Shown here: positions 33,088-43,700 of the stretch, piece after piece | Layout: each line of letters begins with the position of its first letter | Position numbering within the stretch: position 1 is the stretch's first letter | The notes under the pieces: model-generated | The model's input: only the letters and a program-made list of their open reading frames with translations | The model's database searches: none | Told to the model about the DNA's origin: nothing | Source: Kiloniellaceae bacterium | Lineage (GTDB): Bacteria > Pseudomonadota > Alphaproteobacteria > Kiloniellales > J153 | Length of the DNA: 64,000 bases | Direction: 5' to 3' | Assembly: GCA_021776115.1 (NCBI GenBank) | Contig: JAJFGN010000041.1 | Span: forward strand, 1-64,000 | Translations under genes and position numbers: made by a program

Positions 33088-33501
33088 ATGGCAAACCTCG
33101 ATAACCTCGGCACCCATGTAGACGGCACGCTCATCGCACAATCGCAGTCGCAGAAGGAAGTGACCTCGAACGCACTCGACAATCTAATGTCCAACGCAAC
33201 CCAAGCGGTGTTGAACGTTGCGATCGCCGATTCCATCGGCTCGCCGACGGTCGCCGACCGCAGTCTTACCGATGACGAATTCTTCGGCCGTTTTCTTTTT
33301 TCCCTAACCGGCACGCCCAGTCTGGCCTTTGACGTCGTTCTCCCAGCACTCGGCAGCCACTGTTTCGCGGTACTCAACCAAACCGGGCAGACCGCGACGC
33401 TGCGGGTCGGAGCCGGCACTAGTGTGGCGGTCGCCACGGCCACCGCCCGGCTGTTGCACAGCGACGGGACCGACGTCCGCGCACTCGCCCCGGCAACTTA
33501 G
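33088..33501 (+). CDS. Small phage tail/fibre-like protein with DUF2793-type N-terminus
   Basis: The 137-residue protein begins MANLDNLGTHVDGTLIAQSQSQKEVTSNALDNLMSNATQ; the AQSQSQKEVTSNAL motif is the DUF2793 tail-fibre N-terminus. The rest is a short beta domain (HCFAVLNQTGQTATLRVGAGTSVAVATATARLL), as in small receptor-binding modules. It lies directly after the megatron gene, where RcGTA-like elements keep host-range proteins. Confidence 0.7.
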   Translation: MANLDNLGTHVDGTLIAQSQSQKEVTSNALDNLMSNATQAVLNVAIADSIGSPTVADRSLTDDEFFGRFLFSLTGTPSLAFDVVLPALGSHCFAVLNQTGQTATLRVGAGTSVAVATATARLLHSDGTDVRALAPAT

Positions 33502-33510
33502 GATCATCGT

Positions 33511-33750
33511 ATGGCGGAACCGACACACGGCGATCTCTACGCTGAGATCGCGGCCCTACGTGCCGTGACGGAGGCTGAGCTAAAGAACTTAAACATTCGC
33601 ATGTCGCAAGTCGAAGTGACACAACGCGAGCTTGTGAGCGTTGCCACACAGGGTAAGACCGGCCTGCGTGTCTTTCTGTGGCTGGGAGGTTTTCTAGCCG
33701 CTGGCGCCACGGCGCTCATCGCAGCCTGGCGAGATCTCTTTGGCCGCTAA
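33511..33750 (+). CDS. Holin-like small membrane protein (candidate)
   Basis: The 79-residue protein has an N-terminal coiled coil (EIAALRAVTEAELKNLNIRMSQVEVTQREL, ~12-40) and one C-terminal transmembrane helix (GLRVFLWLGGFLAAGATALIAAW, ~52-74). This is the plan of XhlA-type holin/haemolysin helpers. No endolysin other than the tail-tip NlpC/P60 protein is visible nearby, so lysis assignment is tentative. Confidence 0.55.
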   Translation: MAEPTHGDLYAEIAALRAVTEAELKNLNIRMSQVEVTQRELVSVATQGKTGLRVFLWLGGFLAAGATALIAAWRDLFGR

Positions 33751-33795
33751 GCTGGGACCCCAGCGTGACTCGGACAAATTTGGGAGTTAAGACCG

Positions 33796-34107
33796 ATGCG
33801 ACGCCTTACTTCAGCGCGACTTATCGCCATGGTGCTCGCCAGCGCCTTTATAGTCGGATGCGCGCCCGGCCAGCAACTCGCCGTAGTAGGCGGCATGCAG
33901 GCCGCCCAACGGGCAAAGGACGCCGAAGCGCAAGTCCTGAAAGCATCGGTCTGCGCGATGTCTATTGGCGCCTACTATCGCATCAACAGCGAACTAGAGC
34001 GCCGGGCGCTAGACGCTCTATGCGGTGGTTTGGATGGGGCTCTGGCCAGCGTTGACGATCTGACCACCGCACGGGAGCGGGAGGGCGCTCCGGCCGCCGG
34101 GAACTAA
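33796..34107 (+). CDS. Small lipoprotein at the end of the phage module
   Basis: The 103-residue precursor has a lipobox (ASAFIVGC, cleavage before Cys22). The mature part is short and helical with two Cys near residues 54 and 77. It may be an Rz1-type spanin or a lysogenic conversion lipoprotein. It lies just before the convergent polyprenyl synthase gene and is taken as the edge of the phage-like region. Confidence 0.62.
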   Translation: MRRLTSARLIAMVLASAFIVGCAPGQQLAVVGGMQAAQRAKDAEAQVLKASVCAMSIGAYYRINSELERRALDALCGGLDGALASVDDLTTAREREGAPAAGN

Positions 34108-34134
34108 TCCGGCGCCGGTAAGAGTTTAGTGCCC

Positions 34135-35157
34135 CTAGTACGCGCGCTCGACGCAAAAGTCGATTAGCTCGAGCATTTCCTGTTTCATCGGCGAAGCGGG
34201 AAAGATCGCCAAGGCGTCGCGCGCGTCGGATGCATAAGCCCGCGCATAAGCCGCCGTATCTTCCAAGACACCGTGCCGGTGCATGAGTTCGATCGCATGC
34301 GCCAAATCGGAATCCGTTTGTTCCATGTCTTCGAGACAGCGGCGCCAGAAGGTCTTCTCAGCTTCGTTCGCGCGCGCGAAAGCGAGGATCACCGGCAGCG
34401 TGATCTTGCCCTCCCTAAAGTCGTCCCCAATCGTTTTCCCGAGCTCTGCTTGACGAGCTGAAAAATCGAGCAGATCGTCGACAATCTGGAACGCGATGCC
34501 AAAGTTTCGCCCATAGCTTTCCAGCGCGATTTCCTCATCCTCCGGGCGCTCGCTCACCACCGCGCCAATTTGGCAAGCGGCGGAAAACAGGGCGGCGGTC
34601 TTCGCGCCGACGACAGCCAGGTAATCTTTCTCACTTGTCGCCGTGTCATTGGAAGTTATGAGTTGCTGGACCTCGCCCTCGGCAATCACCGCCGAGGCGT
34701 CCGACAGTATCTTGAGAACCTTCAGTGAGCCGTCGGCGACCATGAGCTGAAACGCGCGACTGAATAGGAAGTCACCGACCAGGACACTAGGTTGATTGCC
34801 CCAAAGGGCGTTGGCGGTCGAGAGTCCACGGCGCAAATTGCTTTGGTCCACGACGTCATCGTGCAGCAGGGTAGCTGTGTGGATAAATTCGACGCAGGCA
34901 GCCAGATGGATGTGCCGCCGTCCCTGATACCCGCATAGTCGCGACGACGCGAGCGTAAGAATAGGGCGCAGGCGCTTGCCGCCCGCGGCAACGATATGGC
35001 CGGCGAGCTGAGGTATCAGGCTAACCTGCGAGTTCATGTGCTCGAGGATTATGCGGTTGACCGCCTGAAGCTCGTCCGCCACTAAGGCAGTCAAGGGCTC
35101 CAGCCCTCCCTGCCGCGAGGATTCGTACGCGATATCTATGCCGGCAACCCCAGTCAA
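34135..35157 (-). CDS. ispB: Long-chain polyprenyl diphosphate synthase (octaprenyl/decaprenyl)
   Basis: The 340-residue trans-prenyltransferase has the first Asp-rich motif LLHDDVVD (~97-104) and the second QIVDDLLDF (~224-232), plus GGKRLRP (~59-65) and the FARM region EFIHTATLLHDD. It makes the isoprenoid side chain of ubiquinone. The symbol is a functional analogue; chain length (8, 9 or 10 units) cannot be read from sequence. Divergent from the DUF2007 gene. This gene order is common in alphaproteobacteria. Confidence 0.93.
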   Translation of the reverse strand: MTGVAGIDIAYESSRQGGLEPLTALVADELQAVNRIILEHMNSQVSLIPQLAGHIVAAGGKRLRPILTLASSRLCGYQGRRHIHLAACVEFIHTATLLHDDVVDQSNLRRGLSTANALWGNQPSVLVGDFLFSRAFQLMVADGSLKVLKILSDASAVIAEGEVQQLITSNDTATSEKDYLAVVGAKTAALFSAACQIGAVVSERPEDEEIALESYGRNFGIAFQIVDDLLDFSARQAELGKTIGDDFREGKITLPVILAFARANEAEKTFWRRCLEDMEQTDSDLAHAIELMHRHGVLEDTAAYARAYASDARDALAIFPASPMKQEMLELIDFCVERAY

Positions 35158-35300
35158 CGGCCTATTCCTTCAGTTCGCCGCGTTCGGCGTGAAAGTAATC
35201 TTACCCATTAGCGGCCACATCCGTGCCATAGTTCGCCGAGGATAGGTCGATCCGCCCGCCGGTCAAGTCAATCGCTAACGTCAGCCACGAGATCCTACTG

Positions 35301-35516
35301 GTGAAGAATATACTGCATACAAACGACCTAGTGAAGTTGTCCTGGATTCAGGCGCTCTTGGCGGATGCCGGGGTGGAAACTATCGTGCTGGACGTTCACA
35401 CCAGTGTGATCGAAGGGTCGATTGGGGCGATCCCACGCCGCTTAGCGGTTCTCGATGAAGATTACCAGCGTGCGCGCAGGGTGTTGGAGGACGCCGGGGA
35501 GGACATTCCCTCGTGA
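35301..35516 (+). CDS. DUF2007-domain protein
   Basis: The 71-residue protein (MKNILHTNDLVKLSWIQALLADAGVETIVLDVHTSVIEGSIGAIPRRLAVLDEDYQRARRVLEDAGE) is the complete DUF2007 fold, related to GlnB-like ligand-binding domains. It overlaps the next gene by 4 bases (GTGA), so it is co-expressed with the tRNA methyltransferase. Role unknown. Confidence 0.85.
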   Translation: MKNILHTNDLVKLSWIQALLADAGVETIVLDVHTSVIEGSIGAIPRRLAVLDEDYQRARRVLEDAGEDIPS

Positions 35517-36292
35517 GCCCGGACCTAGGCCCTGTCCATATGCCGGACCTGCGCGCCGGACGCGGGAGCGAGGATCTCCTTCTAGCCGGGCGCGTATCGC
35601 TGGCTCAACCCGCATCCGGGTATCGGGCGGCAATCGACCCGGTCATGCTGGCCGCGGCGGTCACGGCATCCGCCGGCGACAGCATTCTCGATCTTGGATG
35701 CGGCGCGGGAGCAGCCGCGCTGTGCCTGCTTGCGCGGGTGCCGGGTATTCGCGTGACCGGTTTGGACCTGCAGATCGACCTCGTGCGCTTGGCCGGCCAG
35801 AACGCCGCGCGCAATGGTGTCGCGAATCGCTTCATCCCCATAGCCGGGGATGTCGCCAAGCTGCCGCCGCGTCTTGCCCCGGCGAGTTTCGATCATGTCA
35901 TGTGCAATCCGCCCTACCTGAAGGCCGGGGCTGCCCGCCCAAGTGGAAACCTTGCCCGCGATACGGCCAATCGCGAGGGGGCGGCGGGACTTGCCGTTTG
36001 GATCGGCGCCGCTCTGACCATGGTACGGTCCAAGGGCAATATATCTGTTATTCACCGGGCCGATCGGCTTGACGATCTGCTCGCGGCGCTTCGTGGCCGG
36101 GCCGGCGATATCGCGGTTTTCCCCTTGTGGCCCGGGCAAGGCAAACCGGCGAAACGGGTCATTGTGCAGGCCCGTAAGGGCGTGGCGAGTCCATTGCGTC
36201 TTGCGCCAGGTTTGGTTCTGCACGAGCCCAGCGGCGCCTACACATCGGCGGCGGATGCGATTCTAAGGGACGCGGCACCGCTCTGCATCTGA
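35513..36292 (+). CDS. tRNA1(Val) adenine-N6 methyltransferase-like protein (TrmN6 type)
   Basis: The 259-residue protein is a SAM methyltransferase with motif I DLGCGAGAAALCLLAR (~60-75) and motif IV CNPPY (~130-134), the N6-adenine methyltransferase signature. The early segment LAQPASGYRAAIDPVMLAAAV is typical of the YfiC/TrmN6 family. It starts at GTG overlapping the DUF2007 stop. The exact target base is inferred from family only. Confidence 0.86.
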   Translation: MSPDLGPVHMPDLRAGRGSEDLLLAGRVSLAQPASGYRAAIDPVMLAAAVTASAGDSILDLGCGAGAAALCLLARVPGIRVTGLDLQIDLVRLAGQNAARNGVANRFIPIAGDVAKLPPRLAPASFDHVMCNPPYLKAGAARPSGNLARDTANREGAAGLAVWIGAALTMVRSKGNISVIHRADRLDDLLAALRGRAGDIAVFPLWPGQGKPAKRVIVQARKGVASPLRLAPGLVLHEPSGAYTSAADAILRDAAPLCI

Positions 36293-36339
36293 GCTTTGGC
36301 TGGTTGTTCCGTGCGCTCCGCGTCTCTATATCTCTGGCC

Positions 36340-37209
36340 ATGGATGCCCGAAGCCTTCTGGCGTACTTGCCGCTGCGCCGCTTTAAGGAACCGCCACCTG
36401 TGGTCGGTGTGCTCCGGCTCAGTGGGGTCATCGGCGGCGCGGGGCCCCTACGTCCCGGCATGTCGTTGGCGGCCATGGAAAGCTTGATCGAACGGGCCTT
36501 CAAGCTGCCGCGCCTCAAGGCCGTCGCCCTGGCCATCAACTCGCCCGGCGGGTCGCCCGCGCAATCGGACCTGATCGCGAAGCGCATTCGCGACCTCGCT
36601 CAAGAACATGATATCAAGGTCTTGGCCTTCTGCGAGGATGTCGCGGCGTCTGGGGGCTACTGGCTCGCCTGCGCGGCCGACGAGATTTTCGCGCGCGAGA
36701 CCTCGATCATCGGCTCCATCGGCGTGATCTCCGCCGGGTTTGGGTTTCCCGAGCTGCTGAAAAACTATGGGGTCGAGCGGCGGGTCCACACCTCCGGTGA
36801 CAAGAAAGCCATGCTCGATCCCTTCCGTGCGGAAAAGAAGGATGAGGTCGCCCGGCTCAAGGCCCTGCAGAAGGAAATCCATGACAGCTTCATCGCCACC
36901 GTGCGTGAACGCCGCGGCGATCGCCTCAAGGGCAGCGACGATATTCTGTTTAGCGGCGAGTTCTGGACCGGCAAGGCGGCTGTGGAATTGGGTTTGATCG
37001 ACGCGGTGGGCGAAATGCGTCAGGTCCTGCGCGATCGATTCGGCGAGAAGGTCGCGTTGAGAAAAATCGATGGCGCAAAGCCCTGGTGGCGCCGCCGCTT
37101 GGGCTTGGATGCCTGGCGGGCCGAAACAGGCTTCAACGCGCAGGGCGCCGTAAGCGGCCTTCTGGCGGCGGCGGAGGAACGCGCGCTCTGGGCCCGCTAC
37201 GGGCTTTAG
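36340..37209 (+). CDS. S49-family signal-peptide-peptidase-like serine protease (SohB/SppA-like)
   Basis: About 289 residues. The central region AINSPGGSPAQSDLIAKRI (~67-85) and ASGGYWLACAADEI (catalytic Ser ~104), followed by SIIGSIGVISAGFGFPELL (~121-139) and the Lys region, mark the S49 peptidase core. It lacks a long N-terminal membrane domain; the N-terminus is amphipathic (RSLLAYLPLRRFKEPPPVVGVLRLSG). TTG 36304 is an alternative start, but ATG 36340 is the first ATG. It sits between the tRNA methyltransferase and the glycyl-tRNA synthetase genes. Confidence 0.87.
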   Translation: MDARSLLAYLPLRRFKEPPPVVGVLRLSGVIGGAGPLRPGMSLAAMESLIERAFKLPRLKAVALAINSPGGSPAQSDLIAKRIRDLAQEHDIKVLAFCEDVAASGGYWLACAADEIFARETSIIGSIGVISAGFGFPELLKNYGVERRVHTSGDKKAMLDPFRAEKKDEVARLKALQKEIHDSFIATVRERRGDRLKGSDDILFSGEFWTGKAAVELGLIDAVGEMRQVLRDRFGEKVALRKIDGAKPWWRRRLGLDAWRAETGFNAQGAVSGLLAAAEERALWARYGL

Positions 37210-37280
37210 AGTTCACGTCGCTACCCCCTCCCACCCCATATCCTTGACCCCGCTGCGCGCGGACCTCTACAACCTCCTGC

Positions 37281-37556
37281 ATGTTCGGATTCCCGTCGCT
37301 GCAGAAGCTCTTGGTTCTGGCCGCCGTGGTTGCTGCGGTGTGGTACGGATTCAAGTGGCTCTCGCGCCTGAAAGAGGTGCGGGACGCGCAAGACGGCAGA
37401 CCGCCTAAGAAGCGCCGCTGGCCGGGGGCCGCTCGCCGCGCCGCCAAGGAGCCTCCGCAAAGCGAGGCCGAGGATATGACCGAGTGCCCTGTCTGCGGCA
37501 CCTATGTCTCGGCGCGCGGGGCCTCCAACTGCGGCCGCGCTGACTGTCCCTACTGA
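37281..37556 (+). CDS. Membrane-anchored zinc-ribbon protein of unknown function
   Basis: The 91-residue protein has an N-terminal transmembrane helix (KLLVLAAVVAAVWYGFKWL, ~8-26), a basic linker, and a C-terminal treble CPVCGTYVSARGASNCGRADCPY that resembles the short PP0621-type zinc ribbon. The C-x2-C...C-x3-C... Cys residues may bind zinc. Function unknown; it lies in the conserved glyQ-proximal block. Confidence 0.75.
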   Translation: MFGFPSLQKLLVLAAVVAAVWYGFKWLSRLKEVRDAQDGRPPKKRRWPGAARRAAKEPPQSEAEDMTECPVCGTYVSARGASNCGRADCPY

Positions 37557-37780
37557 TCCCTCCCCCCACCAATCCTCTCCCAACGACCCCTTCCCACTAA
37601 TCCCCTCCCTTCTTCTCCCGATTCGAGTCGGGCCGGCAGGCACAAGGTGTCGCCGGCCCGTGTCCGGATTCGAAATCCCTTCCCTGTATTCCCGGCACCT
37701 CTTGCCTTCGCTTGATCTGCCTTATCGGCACGGTTAATGTGCGCGCGCTTATCCCGCAGTGCACAAACTTTTGACGGCAG

Positions 37781-38698
37781 ATGACCAAGGCCGCATCCCG
37801 CCTAAAGCCCGATCCCGAGACTTGTTTCCAGCGTCTGATCCTGAATTTACAGGATTATTGGGCGGACCGAGGCTGTGTGATTCTGCAGCCTTATGATCTG
37901 GAGGTCGGCGCCGGGACCTTTCACCCCGCCACGACTTTGCGTGCGCTCGGACCCGGAAGTTGGAACGCGGCCTATGTGCAGCCCTCGCGCCGCCCAACGG
38001 ACGGCCGCTATGGCGAGAACCCGAACCGCCTGCAGCACTATTACCAGTTCCAGGTCATTATGAAGCCCTCGCCGCCTGATGCGCAGGCGCTTTATCTGGG
38101 CTCGTTGCGCGCAATCGGGCTCGACCCCACGGCGCACGATATCCGTTTTGTCGAGGACGATTGGGAAAGCCCGACCCTGGGCGCTTGGGGCCTGGGCTGG
38201 GAAGTCTGGTGCGACGGCATGGAGGTGACCCAGTTCACCTATTTCCAGCAGGTCGGGGGCATTGACTGCGATCCAGTATCGGTCGAGTTGACCTATGGCC
38301 TGGAGCGCTTGGCCATGTATGTGCAGGGCGTGGAGAACGTCTACGATTTGGATTGGGACGGTATGCCCAAGGATCGCGGCGGTAAGTCCTATGGCGATAT
38401 CTTCCTGCAGGCGGAGCGTGAATTTTCGGCCTACAACTTCGAGTTGGCGGGGATCGAGTCCTTAGTTCGGCACTTCCAGGACGCCGAGGTGGAGTGCGGA
38501 CGACTGCTGAACGACGATAGAAAGCTGGCCTTGCCGGCCTACGATCAGTGCATGAAGGCGAGCCACCTGTTCAACCTCCTGGATGCCCGGGGCGTCATCT
38601 CGGTCACGGAGCGCCAATCCTACATCGGCCGCGTGCGCGCACTGGCCAAGGGGTGCTGCGAGGCTTGGGTGTCCAGCCAGCAAGGCGCGGGCGACTAG
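37781..38698 (+). CDS. glyQ: Glycyl-tRNA synthetase alpha subunit
   Basis: The 305-residue class II synthetase alpha chain, one half of an alpha2beta2 enzyme. [42 protein letters not shown] (~17-58), [28 protein letters not shown] (~71-98) and [24 protein letters not shown] (~169-192) are signature stretches. The next gene, the beta subunit, starts 1 base after its stop. Confidence 0.98.
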   Translation: MTKAASRLKPDPETCFQRLILNLQDYWADRGCVILQPYDLEVGAGTFHPATTLRALGPGSWNAAYVQPSRRPTDGRYGENPNRLQHYYQFQVIMKPSPPDAQALYLGSLRAIGLDPTAHDIRFVEDDWESPTLGAWGLGWEVWCDGMEVTQFTYFQQVGGIDCDPVSVELTYGLERLAMYVQGVENVYDLDWDGMPKDRGGKSYGDIFLQAEREFSAYNFELAGIESLVRHFQDAEVECGRLLNDDRKLALPAYDQCMKASHLFNLLDARGVISVTERQSYIGRVRALAKGCCEAWVSSQQGAGD

Positions 38699-38699
38699 C

Positions 38700-40787
38700 A
38701 TGCCTGAACTCCTGATCGAGCTGCTCTCGGAGGAGATACCGGCACGCATGCAGGCCCGCGCGGCGGCAGACTTCGCGCGGCTCTTGTCGGAGCGCCTCGC
38801 TGCGGACGGATTGGACCACGACGAACCCCGCGCCTTCGTGACCCCACGCCGGCTTGCGGTCGTGGTCCAGGGCTTGCCGAAGAAACAACCCGATGTCACC
38901 GAGGAGCGGCGCGGCCCCCGCATCGATGCGCCCGACAAGGCGGTCCAAGGCTTTCTCAAGGCCAATGGCTTGAAATCGATAAAGCAGGCCGAAGTACGAA
39001 GCCTCGATAAAGGTGAGTTCTATTTCGCGGTCAAAAAGATGAGAGGGCAAGCGACCTCCACCGTGCTGCCCGGCTCGCTACGCGACACGATACAGGCTCT
39101 CGGCTGGCCGAAGTCGATGCGCTGGGCCGATGGCCAGTTTCGCTGGGTCCGCCCCTTGCATTCGATCCTAGCGGTCTTCGGTGGGCAAACCTTGGCGGGT
39201 GCCTTGCCGCTCAGCGACGGGGCGGCGCTGTCCTTCGGCAACACGACCGCCGGCCATCGCTTCCTGGCGCCGAAGTCCTTCAAGGTGCGTAACTTCGCCG
39301 GCTACGAAGCCAAGCTCCGCAAATCTTATGTCATCCTCGGTCCCGACGACCGCAAAGCGGAAATTCTGAGGCAAGCAAAACGGCGCATTACCCGCGCCAA
39401 GCTCAAGCTCAAGGACGACCCCGCCCTGCTCGACGAGGTGACTGGCCTGATCGAATGGCCGGTCGTTCTGATGGGCCATATCGACGAGCAGTTCATGGAC
39501 CTGCCGGCCGAGGTGCTCACCACGACCATGCGTGCGCACCAAAAATACCTCTCTTTGCTCGATGCCAAGGGCCGCCTGTCCAACCGCTTTCTGCTAGTCG
39601 CCAATATGGAAACGGCGGACAAAGGCAAGACCATCGTCGCCGGGAACGAGCGCGTCCTGCGCGCGCGCTTGGCCGACGCACGCTTTTTCTGGGACCAGGA
39701 TCGCAAGCAGGCGCTCGCGAGCCGTACCACGCGCCTGGGTGAAATCGTGTTTCACGAGAAGCTCGGCACGCTGGATGAAAAGGTCGATCGTGTCCAAGCC
39801 TTGGCGACGGAGGTCGCGGGCTACGTCGCCGGTGCGGACAAGGACCGCGTGCGTTCGGCGGCGCGCCTGGCCAAGGCCGATCTGGTGACCGGCATGGTCG
39901 GTGAGTTCCCGGAACTGCAGGGTGTCATGGGCCGGTACTATGCCTTGCACGACGGCGAGCATGAAGACGTGGCGCGCGCCATCGCTGAGCACTATTCGCC
40001 GCTCGGACCCGGCGATACCTGCCCGTCGGCGCCGACCTCGGTTGCCGTCGCGCTAGCCGATAAGATCGACACTCTGGTCGGATTCTTCGCCATCGGTGAG
40101 AAGCCGACCGGTTCTAAGGACCCCTATGCTTTGCGCCGTACAGCGCTCGGGATCATTCGGTTGATCCTGGAAAATCGCTTGCGCTTGCCTTTGCTCAAGG
40201 CTTTCGATCTAGCGTCGCTCTCGGCCCCCGTCGCGCAGCGTGCCGACTGGCGCGGGGTCGCGGGCGAGTTACTCGATTTCTTCGCTGACCGGCTCAAGGT
40301 TGCTTTACGCGATAAGGGCGTGCGCCACGACCTCATCGCAGCGGTTTTTGCAGTGGGAGGAGAGGACGATCTGGTCCGCCTCCTGGCCCGGGTCGCGGCG
40401 CTGGAGGCTTTCTTGAAAACGCGCGATGGGGCCAACCTGCTGGTCGCCTATCGCCGGGCGGCAAACATCGTGCGGATCGAGGAAAAGCGCGATGCGCGCG
40501 CCCATGACGAGGAAGTCGACCCGGCCGCCTTGCGCCAAGAAGAAGAGCGCGACTTGTACCGCGCCTTGGGCGCCGCCTCGGCGACCTCGCGCGCGGCGAT
40601 TGGCGCAGAAGATTTCAAGGGCGCGATGACCGCCGTCGCTTCTTTACGCAAATCGGTCGATAGCTTTTTCGACAAAGTGACCGTCAATGCGGACGACCGC
40701 GAGTTGCGCGCGAACCGCTTGCGTTTACTGGCGCGCATACGTGTGACCCTCGACCGGGTTGCAGATTTCTCAAAAATCGAAGGATAG
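38700..40787 (+). CDS. glyS: Glycyl-tRNA synthetase beta subunit
   Basis: The 695-residue beta chain binds and helps recognise tRNA-Gly. It begins [69 protein letters not shown], and [27 protein letters not shown] are conserved landmarks; the C-terminal HD/anticodon-binding region ends near 690. ATG 38700 starts right after glyQ. It is followed by ppdK with 10 bases between. Confidence 0.98.
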   Translation: MPELLIELLSEEIPARMQARAAADFARLLSERLAADGLDHDEPRAFVTPRRLAVVVQGLPKKQPDVTEERRGPRIDAPDKAVQGFLKANGLKSIKQAEVRSLDKGEFYFAVKKMRGQATSTVLPGSLRDTIQALGWPKSMRWADGQFRWVRPLHSILAVFGGQTLAGALPLSDGAALSFGNTTAGHRFLAPKSFKVRNFAGYEAKLRKSYVILGPDDRKAEILRQAKRRITRAKLKLKDDPALLDEVTGLIEWPVVLMGHIDEQFMDLPAEVLTTTMRAHQKYLSLLDAKGRLSNRFLLVANMETADKGKTIVAGNERVLRARLADARFFWDQDRKQALASRTTRLGEIVFHEKLGTLDEKVDRVQALATEVAGYVAGADKDRVRSAARLAKADLVTGMVGEFPELQGVMGRYYALHDGEHEDVARAIAEHYSPLGPGDTCPSAPTSVAVALADKIDTLVGFFAIGEKPTGSKDPYALRRTALGIIRLILENRLRLPLLKAFDLASLSAPVAQRADWRGVAGELLDFFADRLKVALRDKGVRHDLIAAVFAVGGEDDLVRLLARVAALEAFLKTRDGANLLVAYRRAANIVRIEEKRDARAHDEEVDPAALRQEEERDLYRALGAASATSRAAIGAEDFKGAMTAVASLRKSVDSFFDKVTVNADDRELRANRLRLLARIRVTLDRVADFSKIEG

Positions 40788-40797
40788 GGAGAGACGG

Positions 40798-43700
40798 ATG
40801 GCCAAGTGGGTCTACTCCTTTGGAAACGGTAAGGCGGAAGGCCGGGCCGAGATGCGCAACCTCTTGGGCGGCAAGGGGGCCAACTTGGCCGAGATGTCCG
40901 CCATCGGCATGCCGGTGCCGCCCGGATTCACGATTACGACAGAGGTGTGCAACCACTACTACGCGAATGTTCAGTCCTATCCGAAGGGACTGAAAAACGA
41001 GGTTGAAACGGCGCTCAAGCGCACCGAAAAACTGGTTGGCGCCAAGTTCGGTGAAGCCAAGAACCCGCTTCTGGTTTCCGTGCGGTCGGGCGGGCGCGCG
41101 TCCATGCCCGGTATGATGGATACGGTTCTCAATCTTGGCCTCAACGACAAGACGGTGGTGGGTTTAGCGCGTCACTCGGGTGACGAGCGCTTTGCCTACG
41201 ACAGCTATCGCCGCTTCATTCAGATGTTCGGCAATGTCGTGCTCGATGTCGATCATCACCACTTCGAGGAAATTCTTGAGCTTCACAAGGAAGACAAGGC
41301 GATCACCCTCGACACAGATCTCGATGCCGATGATTGGCGTGCCGTTATTCGAGAATTTCACGCCAAGGTTCAAGAAATCACCGGGGCTCCCTTCCCGCAA
41401 GATCCGGCCGAACAACTCTGGGCGGCTATTGGCGCGGTGTTCGGGTCTTGGATGACCCCGCGCGCGGTGACATATCGGCGCTTGCACGATCTGCCGTCCA
41501 GTTGGGGCACGGCGGTCAACGTGCAGGCCATGGTTTTCGGCAACATGGGTGACGACTGCGCGACCGGCGTCGCCTTCACGCGCGATCCTGCGACCGGCGA
41601 GAACGTATTTTACGGCGAGTTCCTCATAAATGCGCAAGGCGAGGATGTTGTGGCCGGGATACGCACGCCGCAGCACCTGACGGTTAGGGGAAAAAAGGCG
41701 AACAAGTCTTCTCTACCGTCAATGGAAGAAGTGATGCCCAAGGTCTTTGGGCAACTTCTGGAGGTGCGCCAGGTCCTGGAACGCCATTACCGTGACATGC
41801 AGGACATCGAATTCACGGTCCAACGCGGCACCCTCTATATGCTGCAAACCCGCAACGGCAAGCGCACCGCCGGCGCCGCGATCCAAATCGCCGTTGAGAT
41901 GGTTGCGGAAGGACTAATTACGGAAGCTGAGGCCGTGGCCCGGATCGAGCCGAGCTCGCTCGACCAGTTGCTGCATCCGACCCTCGACCCCAAGGCCTCA
42001 CGCGAGGTGATCGCGCGCGGACTCCCGGCCTCGCCGGGGGCGGCCTCGGGGAAGATCGTATTTTCCGCCGACGCGGCCGAGTCCCAGGCGGCGGGTGGCG
42101 ATTCGATCATATTGTGCCGGATCGAGACCTCGCCCGAAGATATTCATGGCATGCATGCGGCACGCGGGATTCTGACCACGCGCGGCGGCATGACCAGCCA
42201 CGCCGCGGTCGTCGCGCGCGGCATGGGGCGCCCCTGCGTTTCGGGCGCGGGTGAGCTGCGTATCGACTATACTTCTGGGGTCATGCGGGTTGGGCAGCAT
42301 GAGCTCAAGGCTGGCGACGTCGTAACAATCGATGGCGCGACCGGCGAGGTCATGCTGGGACAAGTCCCAACGGTCCAGCCGGAGCTGTCTGGCGATTTCG
42401 GCGCCATCATGGAATGGGCCGACGAGATGCGGACCCTGGGCGTGCGGGCCAACGCGGATACGCCGCTCGACGCTGGAACCGCACGCGAGTTTGGGGCCGA
42501 GGGAATCGGGCTGTGCCGCACCGAGCACATGTTCTTCGATACCGGCCGCATCGTTGCCGTGCGAGAGATGATTCTGGCCGACAGCGTGGAGGAACGGCGC
42601 CGGGCGCTCGATAAGATCCTGCCTATGCAGCGCGACGATTTCGCCCAGATCTTTCAAATCATGCAGGGATTGCCGGTTACGATTCGCCTGCTCGACCCGC
42701 CGCTCAACGAATTCCTGCCGCACGGCGAGGCCGAAATGGCGGAGGTCGCTGCCGCGGCGGGCGTGTCGGTGGAGCATGTCCGGGCACGCAAGTTAAAACT
42801 CGACGAATGGAACCCGATGTTGGGCCATCGCGGTTGCCGCCTGGGTATTACCTATCCCGAGATATATGAGATGCAGGCGCGCGCCATTTTCGAAGCGGCG
42901 GCGCAGGTGTTCAAATCTCACGGCGAAACCGTCGAGCCCGAGATCATGATACCGCTGGTCGCTATTCCCAAGGAACTTGAGATTCTAAAGACCCTGGTCG
43001 ACGAGGTCGCGCGCGCCGTCACGGCTAGCGAAGGTGTTGAAATCAAGTATCTCGTTGGCACCATGATCGAGCTGCCCCGGGCTTGCCTGCGCGCCGAGGA
43101 AATCGCGAAAACGGCTGAGTTTTTCAGCTTCGGAACCAACGACCTGACCCAAACGACCTATGGATTGTCACGCGATGACGCGACCAGTTTTCTGGGCGCC
43201 TATGAACAGCGCGGCATCATCGACCGGGACCCCTTTATGACCATAGACACTTCGGGCGTGGGGGAGCTTGTCAGGATCGGCGTCGAACGCGGCCGCCGCG
43301 CGCGCCCGGATATCAAGCTGGGCATTTGCGGCGAGCATGGCGGCGATCCCGATTCGATCCAGTTTTGCCAAAGCGTGGGCCTCAGCTACATTTCGTGTTC
43401 GCCCTTCCGGGTCCCCATCGCCCGCCTAGCCGCCGCGCAGGCGGCGCTAGCAGGCATGAAAATACAACCTAAGAATGTTTCTACGAAGCGGAAGATGCCC
43501 GCCAAAAAGAAAGCCGCCAAAGCGAAATCAAAAACGTCGCTGAAGGCGGCGACGAAGAAGCGGGGCGCTAAGAAGGCATTGGCAAAAAGGAAAGCCGCTC
43601 CAAAGAAGAAGGCCACAGCTAAGAAGCGAGCCGCAGTCAAGAAAAAGCCCGCCGCTAGAAAGCGGTCTCCGGTTATGAAAAAGGTGCCGGGCAAGAAGAA

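Noticed and set aside
10468-34107. Calling the whole structural region a functional gene transfer agent
   Set aside because: The module is RcGTA-like, but it holds unusual cargo, a CI-like repressor and a damaged tape measure, and nothing in sequence proves host-DNA packaging.
37557-37780. A possible gene between the zinc-ribbon protein and glyQ
   Set aside because: Only short, pyrimidine-rich frames occur; it probably holds the glyQS promoter.
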